Below, in pieces: positions 53,577 to 63,277 of a stretch of DNA of 64,000 bases. The stretch comes from Ichthyophis bannanicus. Its lineage: Eukaryota; Chordata; Amphibia; Gymnophiona; Ichthyophiidae. The notes below the pieces were generated by a model. That model saw nothing but the letters and a program-made list of their open reading frames with translations. It did no database searches and was not told the DNA's origin. The translations under genes were made by a program, and so were the position numbers. The stretch's first letter is position 1; each line of letters opens with the position of its first letter. The stretch is taken from assembly GCA_033557465.1 (NCBI GenBank), contig CM066037.1:205281156-205345155 (forward strand), written 5' to 3'.

Positions 53577-53769
53577 TCGAACTGGAGAGAGGTGGTTAGG
53601 AAAGGCGGGAAGGCAGTGCGCAGGTGCTGTGGGATGCTCCCAAAAGCTTTCTTACTGGATGCTGGGGAACGTTCCCGCGCAGGCTCCGTCGGTACCGACG
53701 ATACCCATATGTGAAGACTTATTCCTGCTGTTCCCAGAGATCACCTGTTACAGGTAAGTAACTGTGCTG
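53577..53769 (+). repeat. DIRS-4 right inverted terminal repeat
   Basis: Inverse of the left repeat, followed by CACCTGTTACAGGTAAGTAA, which exists only at this end and, inverted, in the internal region. CAG followed by GTAAGT (around 53752) is a full consensus splice donor facing out of the element. Confidence 0.9.
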
Positions 53770-53775
53770 TCTCTA

Positions 53776-56436
53776 AAATGCTTGTATACAAATGCTAGAA
53801 ATCTAAAAAATAAGATGGGAGAGTTAGAATATATGGCATTAAATGAGAGGTTAGATATGATTGGATTATCAGAGACATGGTGGAAGGAGGACAACCAGTG
53901 AGACACTGTGATACCTGGGTACAAACTATATCGTAATGATAGAGCTGATCAAATTGTTGGAGGGGTTGTGCTCTATATTAGAGAGGGCATTGAGTCAGTA
54001 AGGATTAAAGTTTTACAGGAAACAAAATTTGCTGTAGAATCTCTACATGAAATTCTATTTAAAAAGGGGAAGGCGATGGCAGTGGGGGTGTACTATCGAC
54101 CACCTGGCCAGAATGAACAAATGGATGATGAAATGCTCAAAGAAATCAAGGAAGCTAACAAAAGTTACAGAGCAGTAATAATAATGGGTGATTTCAATTA
54201 CCCCAATATCGACTGGGTCAGTGTCACGGCAGGACATGCTAGGGAGGTAAAGTTCCTAGATGAAATAAATGACTGCTTCTTGGAGCAGCTGGTTCATGAA
54301 CCGACCAGAGGGGAAGCCATATTAGACCTAGTCCTTAGTGGAACACCAGATCTAGAGATAAGGGTGTTGGGGCCACTTGGCAATAGTGATGATAGCATGA
54401 TCGCATTTGATTTAATTAGTGGAGGAGGGATAGTAAGGAAATCCTCAGTACTACCTTTTAACTTTCGAAAGGGAGACTATGATAAAATGAGGAAAATAGT
54501 TAAGAAAAAACTAAAAGGAGTAGTTGCAAAGGTTAAAGACTTACATCAAGCTCGGGTGTTGTTGGAAATTACTATCTTTGAAGCTCAGAGCAGCTGTATT
54601 CCACGCTTTAAGTAAAGTTGAAAGAAGTCCAAAAAACTGCCAGCGTGGTTTAAAGGTGAGGTCATAGAGGCGGCTGTTGCCAAAAAAGCATCTTTCAGGA
54701 AATGGAAAAAAGAGGCAAACGACAAAACCTGGAAACAGCACAGGCACTGAGAAGTCAAATGCAAGGCATTGATAAGGCAGGCAAAGGGAGAATTTGAGAA
54801 GAAGCTTGCTGCAGAAGCAATAACGCAAAATAAAGACTTTTTCATGTACATTCGTAGCAAAAAACCTGTGAGAGTCAGTTGATCCATTAGATGATAGAGG
54901 GGTTAAAGGGGCACTAAGAGGCGACAAGGCGATAGCAGAGAGACTGAATGAATTCTTTACTTCGGTCTTTACTGAGGAAGATGTAGAGAGGTTACCCATG
55001 ACTGAAGTGGTATTTAAAGGTGCGGAAGAATTGAAGGAAATATTGATACATCGGGAAGATGTATTACAACTATTAGATAAACTGAAGAGTAGCAAATCAC
55101 CTGGGCCGGATGGCATACTTCCAAGGGTGTTGAAAGAACTGAAATATGAGATTGCAGACCTGCTATTAGTAATCTGTGAATTTTCATTAAAATCATCTCT
55201 AATACCTGAAGATTGGAGGATCGCCAATGTAACGCCAATTTTTAAAAAGGGTTCCAGGGGTGATCCGGGAAACTACAGACCGGTGAGCCTGACGTCAGTA
55301 CCGGGAAAAATGGTAGAAACCATCATAAAGAACAAAATTACTCAGCATGTAGATAGTCATGACCTAATGGGAGACAGCTAACATGGCTTTAAACAAGGAA
55401 GATCTTCTCTTACTAATCTGTTATGTTTTTTTGAAGGTGTGAATAAACAGGTGGATAAAGGTGAGTCGGTTGATATTGTGTATCTGGACATTCAGAAAAC
55501 CTTTGACAAGGTCCCTCATCTAAAGAGACATGGGATAAGAGGCAGTGTACTATTATGGATCAGGAACTGGTTAAAAGATAGAAAACAGAGGGTAGGGATA
55601 AATGGAAAGGGGAATAACGAGTGAGGTTATCATATTTGCAGATGACACAAAACTATTTAGAGTTGTTAAAACACAAGAGGATTGTGGAAAATTGCAAGAG
55701 GATCTTGATAAATTGGAAGACTGGGCATCAAAATGGCAGATGAAATTTAATGTGGACAAGTGCACAGTTATGCACCTAGGGAAGAACAACCCAAACTATG
55801 GTTACACAATGCAAGGTTCTACATTAGGAACCACCACCCAGGAAAAAGATTTAGGTGTCATTGTGGATAACATGTTAAAACCCTCGGCCCAGTGTGCAGC
55901 AGCGACCAAGAGAGCAAATAGAATGCTAGGTATCATAAGGAAAGGAATGGAAAATAAAACAAAAAATATGATAATGCCTCTATATCGTTCCATGGTGAGA
56001 CCGCACCTTGAATATTGTGTGCAATTCTGGTCGCCATATCTTAAAAAGGATATAGCGTTATTAGAAAAGAGCCACCAAAATGGTAAAAGGGATGGAAGGA
56101 TACTCCTATAAAGAAAGGTTAAAAAGGTTAGGGCTTTTTAGCCTGGAGAAGAGACAGCTGAGGGGAGATATGATAGAAGTCTATAAATTAATGAACGGAG
56201 TGGAACGGGTAAACGTAGATCGATTGTGTATGTTATCAAAATATAGAAAGACTAGTGGACATGCAATGAAGCTACAGGGTAAACTATTTAAGACTAATAA
56301 AATAAAATATTTTTTCACTCAACGTGTAATCAAACTCTGGAATTTGTTAATGGAGGATGTAGTAAAGGCTGTTAGTGTAGCTGGGTTTAAAAGAGGTTTG
56401 GACAAGTTCCTGGAGGAAAAGTCCATAAACCATTAT
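53776..56436 (+). pseudogene. CR1-D ORF2: endonuclease and reverse transcriptase, moderately broken
   Basis: The endonuclease (53800-54430) has MTGLSETWW-like and IMGDFNYPNIDW blocks, but its SDH box reads LGNSDDSM, losing the catalytic His. The linker has a stop near 54613. RT (54998-55624) has KSSKSPGPDGILPRVLKEL, NYRPVSLTSVPGKM and VYLDIQKTFDKV, with a stop at 55379-55381. A deletion after QRVGINGK removes the SGVPQGSVLGPLLF segment. A new frame from 55602 gives VIIFADDTKLFRVV, KCTVMHLGKNNPN and PHLEYCVQFW. A last shift near 56070 precedes the C-terminal part (56080-56436). Confidence 0.86.
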
Positions 56437-56589
56437 TAAGAAGGGACCCAGGATATCAATGCGTGACCCAGTACAAGCATTGCAGAACCTGTGTCTTTTG
56501 GGGAAACTACTAGGTATGTATGACCTAGATTGGCCACTGTTGGAAACAGGATACTGGGCTTGATGGACCTTGGTCTGACCCAGTATGGC

Positions 56590-56613
56590 GTATCTTATGT
56601 TCTTATGTTCTTA
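56590..56613 (+). repeat. CR1 3' terminal octamer repeats
   Basis: Three to four units of TCTTATGT / TTATGTTC end CR1-D. Short direct repeats of this kind at the 3' end, instead of poly(A), are typical of CR1. Confidence 0.8.
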
Positions 56614-56718
56614 TCCCTATGGGGACACATAGCTAACAGGAAACATGGGACAAATTCCACACCCCAACAAGAAAACATCTTGGCCTTATCATAGATAGCA
56701 TAAATACCACAACAGCAC

Positions 56719-57004
56719 CTTTCCAGCTCTCCGGCCCCTTCAGCAGCTCTCCCGGCGGGGATAGAGCAAGGCGGAGCCTTCGATCCACCCCCACCAGGGA
56801 GCACTGCCCAATCGGGTTAGGCGGCGGCATATTTAAAGGAGCGCCGAGCGGGCGCGCAGCCCTTTCCAGCTCTCCGGCCCCTTCAGCAGCTCTCCCAGCG
56901 GGGATAGAGCAGGCCGGAGCCTTCGATCCACCCCCACCAGGGAGCACTGCCCAATCGGGGCAGGCGGCGGCGTATTTAAAGGAGCGCCTGGCTGGCTCGC
57001 GCCT
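56719..57004 (+). promoter_or_regulatory. Two tandem 143-bp 5' monomers with TATTTAAA boxes (L2-E)
   Basis: Copies at 56719-56861 and 56862-57004 both begin CTTTCCAGCTCTCCGGCCCC, contain GCACTGCCCAATCGGG, and end after TATTTAAAGGAGCGCC (TATTTAAA at 56830 and 56973). They are G+C-rich apart from the TATA-like box. Tandem promoter monomers upstream of a LINE recall the mouse L1 5' end. The promoter role is inferred. Confidence 0.65.
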
Positions 57005-57356
57005 GAGGGCCTCGCCAGAGGGCCCTTTGGCGTGGCCCTTAGGCGAGGTCCGTGGATCCGTTTCTGCGGCTGCAGTGGAGTTCTTTTATGAAACCCTCCA
57101 AGCACTGTCATCACCATCTACAATCGTCACCCTTGGCAGACTACATCGTCGCTCAGAAACCTCTAAATGATCACTGAGGAGTTTCTCAAGTCTCTCGGAG
57201 GAGCCGACTGAACAGCGAAGAGCAGACCCCAACTTGTGCGAATCCTTCTTGTCTAATGCCAACCCTAACCAACCAGAAAACTTCAATGAATGCTATGTCT
57301 TGACTACAAGTTGGTAACTTTGTATTGCTATACTCACTGATCTGTAACATTGTTTA

Positions 57357-57692
57357 CACTTTGAATAGATACTTCACTTTGCATTCCTGCAAGTAACCTT
57401 GTAAACAATCTCGATCAGTCTAGTCTGCTAATTTACAACTTGTCTGTCTAAACTGTGTTACTTGTGATAGTAGATCTGCACGCCATATCCAATCTATACC
57501 TAGATCAATAGGATTTGCATGTTTCCACTCTGAATAGATACTTCATTTTGCATTCCTGCAGGTAGCCTTGTAAACCAGCTGGGTCAGTCTAGTCTACTAT
57601 CTTACAACTTGCCTGTCTAAACTGTGTTACTTGGGATAATAGATCTGCATTCCATAACCAATCTATACCTAGCTTAATAGGATTTTCTTGTT
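57357..57692 (+). repeat. 169-bp direct repeat in L2-E 5' UTR
   Basis: Two copies (57357-57525, 57526-57692) each start CACTYTGAATAGATACTTCA and share TGTCTAAACTGTGTTACTTG and AATCTATACCTAG. They have diverged by about 10-15 percent, so the duplication predates this insertion and is probably part of the family. Confidence 0.75.
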
Positions 57693-57799
57693 CCGATGCC
57701 AGTGAGTAAGAGCTCCACAGAATTCTCGCAAATCTCCCCCTCTCACTATTAATATCTCCCTGTCTCTGTGATTACATTCAGAGTTGAATAAGATGGGTT

Positions 57800-58810
57800 C
57801 CCATATCACCTTAACTGGCTGCTACCTACTCTTCTCCTTCTGCCTCTCATTCTCCCCTTGAGGCCAACCGGATTCCTATATTATATAGCCATGGAAAAAG
57901 ATGGACAGGTATACCCAAGTTCAGTTATAATTGGAACTCTCATCCACAACACAAGCATCTAATATACATTCCACTCCAACATTCGATGAGGACCAAACAG
58001 GAGGAAAGCTTAAAATGTGCCCTCATCAACGCCCTCTCAATTCGTAAGAAATGGCCGGTGATTGCAGACACAATTTCCCTCCATAACCTTGATATTCTCA
58101 TGGTTACTGAAACATGGTTTCCGCAGAAGACAATGTACTACTTAATCAGCTCCTTCCACCAAATTTCTCAGTGTTTACCAGTCACAGACATAACAAGCGA
58201 GGAGGGGGCATGCTCATACTCTCCAGATCAGACCTTCAGTTCCAGCTGATAGACGCTCCTAGCTCCGACCACCTAGAGTTAGTCTCTATCTCCAACAAGT
58301 TATGCACTATAAACCTTCTATACAGAGCACCTTCAACCTCCCCAGACGTCCTTCCAACCATTATTGATCTGGCATCCAACGTCCAGAATCCTAATACCCC
58401 AACTTGGATTGCTGGTGATTTTAGCCTGCCAGCCCTCCAAGATAGCCATTCATCCGCCTTCCTCGAAGCGCTTGAATCCCTTGGATACCAACAATTAGTT
58501 CATGAACCTACTCATGTGAAGGGAAACACCCTTGACCTTATCTTTGCTCCACAGTCTGTATACGTCCAATCATACAATACTGGGATATCTATAACTGCTG
58601 TACCGTGGTCAGATCATAAACTCATTATTTTCCAGATTACTACTCACAAGAGTCATTCACAGTCCAAAAGTGCTCCTAATAACAGCCCTAAATCTCTGTC
58701 CAGGAGCTTTTTTCCTTTCAACAGAGATCGCATCCTTGCTGGAACATGCTCACTTCGTAATGAGACCTCCTTAAAAATAGAAGATCTAATCACCTGCTGG
58801 AACAACAGTC
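57800..58810 (+). pseudogene. L2-E leader and endonuclease, frameshifted and truncated
   Basis: A leader reading MGSHITLTGCYLLFSFCLSF (from about 57791) is hydrophobic as in L2-B, but the frame breaks before the endonuclease. From 57986 CALINALSIRKKWPVIAD and ILMVTETW start the endonuclease. A one-base shift near 58116 moves to the frame 58114-58810, with SAEDNVLLNQLLPPNF, WIAGDFSLPALQ (Ser for the usual Asn of GDFN), VHEPTHVKG and VPWSDHKLIIFQI. The gene ends at the L1-B insertion, so RT is absent from the window. Confidence 0.82.
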
Positions 58811-59051
58811 TTTTTTTTTTTTTTAAACTTTTATTTTCATTTTGCAACAAACAAAAGAAACAACACACCAGAGGAGACAAAACAAGTATACAATAAGGAA
58901 AAGTAAACCCAATTACCCCCCACCCCCATGCTTCTTCTCTAGCCGATGATGTCAGCATGTGAGCGCTTCCAAACAACAGTGATTATACATCAAAACGATC
59001 AAAAGAGCATCTACGATACAGAATGATCATGGGACAGAAATATATACAAGT

Positions 59052-62000
59052 TTAGACAGTCAGGTGAGAACATTTAGCAGAATGTACATAGTCATTGAGC
59101 ATCTTCCATTTAGACCGATGATGAGGAGTCTGAATGGGGGAAGCAAACATACGAGGTATTTGTTCATATTTACTGTAGAGACAGACATGATTCCACCATT
59201 CATTGGGGCTCAAATGGGAGCTATTTTTCCAGTATTTCGTAATTAGGGAAATAGCAATGCCAAGCATAAAGTCCAAAAGGAAGTAAGCCGTTTTTGGAAG
59301 AGAGGGGATCCCCGCTGCTGAGCGAAGTCCCACTATCCTCCAAGAAAGGGGCTCTTGAAAGTGCAAAATAGACTGAATACGACCCCAGACCCGACGCCAA
59401 TAATACTGTAGTGCGGGACATTCATACATAACATGAGGTAGTGAACCAATGGCCGCATGGCATGTCCAACAACTATTGCCCTGAGTAGTGTTCCATTGGG
59501 CTAATCTATCAGGAGTGTAAAAACACCGGTGGGCTAGAAAGAAGAGTGTCTGAGTGAGTGAGGCGGATCGGGAAACCCGTGTCACTTTACTCCAGACAAG
59601 ACTCCATTGCTCCGGGGTCAAGGTCACATGTAATTCTCTCTCCCATGCTTTCTGCGCTATAGGGGTATCTCTAGTTATAGCATTACATAAGGTTTTGTAA
59701 AAATTGGATGCTACGCCCGGTGAACCACCGATAGATCGGATAGTCTCCAACCAACCTTGTGTAGGGGATGCCGATGGCGGGAGCACCTTAGCACCCCGAA
59801 GGCAGTGCTGAAGTTGCACCAACTGAAAGTAGTGTTTCGCTGGGAGACCAAATTCAATTTGCAATTCACTAAAAGTTTTCCAGCGACCTTCATGGAACAA
59901 CTGGTTAGGAATCCAAATGCCCCTGGTGTACCAGGGGCTCCACGCCATCGGCTTATTTTGTATTCGAAATCGAGTATTGTACCAAAGCGGGAGCCTGTCT
60001 AACGGACAGAGTCGGGAGTCTAAAGATTGCATAAGAGTATTAAAGGCACCTAAAGTGTCTAAAAGCATTGGTGGATAGTGGGAGTCTGGTGGGAGAGTCA
60101 TACCAGGGAGAAAAGTAAGAGGAATCGGTTTGCAAAGGTCCTCTTCTATATCTAGCCACACAGGTCTACTCGGTGCTGGATCTTCCAGCCAACGAGCGCC
60201 TTGTTTGAGAAGAAAAGATTGATGGTACTTCAGGAAATCAGGGAATCTGACACCCCCATTTTCCTTAGCTGCTTGCAGCTTATGTTTCGCTATCCTAGGT
60301 GTCTTGTTGTGCCATAAGCATCTAGTCAGAAGGCCCTCAATATCTTTATATGTACGTCGAGGTAAGAGACAGGGCAACATTTCTAAAATATAATTCACTT
60401 TCGGAACAATCATCATTTTTATGGTGTCTAAGCGACCCCACCAGGTAAGTGTTAAAGGAGTCCAACGGTGAGTAAGCGCCCGGACCTTAGAGGTTAAGTC
60501 TTTGGCATTGAAGGAGATAGTATCTTCCAAAGGAGAACAATAGTGAACCCCGAGGTATTTGACCATGCGAGATTGCCATAAGAAGGGGAAGGGTTGCATA
60601 TCTGCCTGATGAAGCAAAGGATTTAACGGAAAAGCTACCGACTTGGTCCAATTTATCTTATAACCGGACAGTTGTGAGTATTTACTAATTTGCTCCAGGA
60701 CAGCCGGTACTGAGTCTATAGAGACAAAAAGCATAAGATCATCAGCATACGCTGAAATTTTGATTTCCCTATGGGAGAAGGGGATTCCATGAATCTCCTC
60801 CGATTGCCGGATTAGTAAAGCCAAGGGTTCGAGTGCAAGATCGAAAAGAAGTGGAGACAGTGGGCATCCCTGGCGAGTACCGCGTTGAAGGGGAAAAGGC
60901 TGAGACTTTAAAGCATTGGCACATATACTGGCTGTAGGCTGTGCGTACATGGTGCGGAGACAACGGAGAAAACCTTCCCCGAATCCGTACCAGCGAAGGA
61001 CTGCAAACAGGAAGGGCCACTCTAAACGATCAAAGGCCTTTTCAGCATCAAGTGAGAGGCCAACAAATGGGTGATCAAGATGAACTGCGGTAGTCAGTAC
61101 ATGGCATAAAGTCCGAGCATTGTCAGCAGTTGATCTACCAGGAATGAAACCGCATTGATCTGGGTGTATTAAAGTAGACATCCTATCAGAGAGCCGGGTG
61201 GAGAGAATGGTGGCAAATATTTTATAGTCCGCGTTTAGGAGGGAAATTGGACGATAATTAGCTGTTAATTGCGGGTCTCTCCCCTCTTTCTCAAAGACTA
61301 CTACATTTGCCATTGAAAAAGACCCAGAAGGAGAACCCTCCTCGGCAAGAGCAGAAAAATAAAGTTTCAAAACTGGAGCTAAGTCAGCGTGAAAGGTTTT
61401 GTAGAATTCAGCAGGGAGACCGTCTGGGCCTGCGGCTCGACCTGAGGCACATTTCTTAATAGCAGAATGAATTTCTGATACAGTAAATGGTGTATCCATG
61501 GCCACTCTATCTTCGTCAGATAGGGTCGGTCTTTGTACCCCTGAAAGTAAGCGTTCAAATACTTCTGGCTCAAAATCACATTCAGATTGATAAAGCCGAG
61601 TATAAAAATCACGAAAGAGTTCTAAGATTTCTGTATTTTTAGTGACCAGGCCCCCCCCCCGACGGATGACGGAGGGCGGTAACACGCTTGGCTTCTTTTT
61701 GACCTTTTAGGGCATTTGCTAATAATTTGCCAGCACGGTTATTTTCCCGATAGTATAGCCCTTGTTGTGATTCAATATTTTTAACAGCAGCAGTGTACAA
61801 AAGCTGATTGTATTGAAAACGCAAGCGTTGTAAACGGAGTAAAATACATGGGTCAGTACGGGACGTGAGGAGGCGCTCCCCAGCTTGTATCTGCTGCTCT
61901 AGGATCAGTAAGTGCTGCTTTCTTTGTTTCCCCTGCCGAATTTGATAGCTAGTTATAGTTGCGCGGATAGATGCTTTAAAACCCTCCCACCAAGCCCAGC

Positions 62001-62844
62001 TCGCTGTGTCATGGGGTGAATTAAAATGAAAATAATCTTGGATAGCGGCCTTGATATCAACCTGAAAATCTTTTTGACCCAGTAGGGATCTATCAAAAAA
62101 CCAATCCCGGGGAGAATCGTCCCGCGCAGTGACATGTAATGATAAAGATATGGCAGCATGATCTGAAATATGGAGAGGATGAGTCCTAACTGTGTCCACT
62201 TGAGAAATCAGTGCTTTGGAAATAAGAAAGAAATCTATTCTAGATTGGGAGTGATGGGGGGCAGAAAAGAAAGTAAACTCTAAGTCGGAGGGGTGAAGCA
62301 GCCTCCATATATCTACCAGCGCAAGATCTTGCATCAGAGCTGTGAGGGTAGCAAGACTCTTGGGTGGACTACTAGTTCTAGGCGGCTGTCTATCTATCAA
62401 AGGGTCTAACACTTGATTAAAATCACCACCAAGTATTAATGGAGCATTGGCAGAGGCCTGTGCCAATTGCGCAATACTTGCATAGTAAGCAGGGTTGTCT
62501 ACATTCGGGGCATAAATGCAAATACACGTGAATTCACTATCACCAACCTTAAGATGTACACGGGCCCATCTACCCTCCTTGTCAGCGCTAGTATCAATTA
62601 CAGTAGCTTGCAAAGATTTCTTAACCAGAATGGCTACCCCGCACCGTTTAGAAACGGCGGGAGAATAGGCAGCCACCATGTAAGGCTTAGCATTGAGTTT
62701 CAGTGTTTCAGCAGAGTTTAGGTGCGTTTCCTGAAGAAACACTAAATCAGCATGCTCATGGCTAAGATAGCTAAGGATTTTCTTTCTTTTGATTGGACTA
62801 TTAATGCCTTTGACGTTGAGTGATAAGATTTTACATAAGGCCAT
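59052..62844 (-). pseudogene. L1-B ORF2: endonuclease and reverse transcriptase, single frameshift
   Basis: From ATG at 62844 the endonuclease reads KILSLNVKGINSPIKR, VFLQETHLNSAE, ILGGDFNQVLD, SRIDFFLIS and ISDHAAISLSL, all catalytic positions kept. The first frame ends at 61639. A C run at 61651-61660 (plus strand) marks a one-base shift, and the second frame (61685 to 59052, 877 codons) carries RT: AAGPDGLPAEFYK, ANYRPISLLNADYKIF, QCGFIPGRSTADN, LSLDAEKAFDRLEW, RGTRQGCPLSPLLF and SAYADDLMLF. The C-terminal domain has the zinc-knuckle-like CWTCHAAIGSLPHVMYEC. Without the homopolymer shift the gene would be open throughout. Confidence 0.9.
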
Positions 62845-63277
62845 TCAAAAAAGTTAAAAATTCTAAGCATGATAACGCACATAATGTCACAATGTCCCTC
62901 ATATTGACTGTATCTGACTGTACACATGACATAAAAGAAAATAAGCTAATATAATACAATGAAGCGCCCCACATTAAAAAAGAAAACCCGCAGTGCGGTA
63001 GAGAAGAAGCAGAACCCCAGAAATTACTGGCGACCATGTGTCTGCGGGGAGAAACCCCAGAGAAGGCCGAAATTGAAAAAACACATAACCTGTAGGACTG
63101 TACGTGCTCCGAATCCGACCGAGGCACACATCATGGAGGGATAGGAGACCGAAAAACAAAAGGGTCATATAAAGAAAGAAAGACAGTCCAGGTAGTCTCT
63201 GTGCTTGACTATGACCACCGCATCGGGCCCTTCAAAATGGCGGACAGAGCCGGCAAGTAAAAGTCCAAGACTTTGGA

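Larger units (their letters stand above)
48079..53769 (+). mobile_element. DIRS-4: complete DIRS retrotransposon inserted in CR1-D
   Basis: It has a left inverted repeat (48079-48240), gag, RT, RNase H, tyrosine recombinase, an internal complementary region (53398-53500) and a right inverted repeat (53577-53769), 5.7 kb in all. It has no clear target duplication; both junctions share only TCTC, as expected for integration by a tyrosine recombinase. The long inverted repeats agree over about 160 bp with few differences, so the copy is young. Confidence 0.93.
46986..56613 (+). mobile_element. CR1-D: full-span sense CR1 split by a DIRS element
   Basis: ORF1 (47020-47879) and its 3' flank run to ATACAATCTC at about 48078. 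The complete DIRS-4 follows, and the CR1 sequence resumes at about 53770 with TCTCTAAAATGCTTG. The uninterrupted sequence in CR1-E (43571-43590, ATACAACCTTTAAAATGCTT) shows these two points are adjacent in an empty element. ORF2 follows and the 3' end has repeats of TTATGTTC to 56613. Confidence 0.92.
56640..58810 (+). mobile_element. L2-E: sense L2 with complete 5' region, cut by L1-B
   Basis: It starts shortly after the CR1-D end and carries two promoter-like monomers, a 169-bp duplication in the 5' UTR, a leader, and the endonuclease. It is interrupted at 58810, in the segment ITCWNNS that parallels VSAWNKN in L2-B, by the poly(A) end of antisense L1-B. The rest of L2-E should lie beyond the window. 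Confidence 0.85.

Noticed and set aside
56719..57004. CpG-island promoter of a host gene
   Set aside because: The G+C-rich block is duplicated in tandem, is followed by L2 5' sequence, and its downstream part recurs in L2-A; it belongs to the L2 element.
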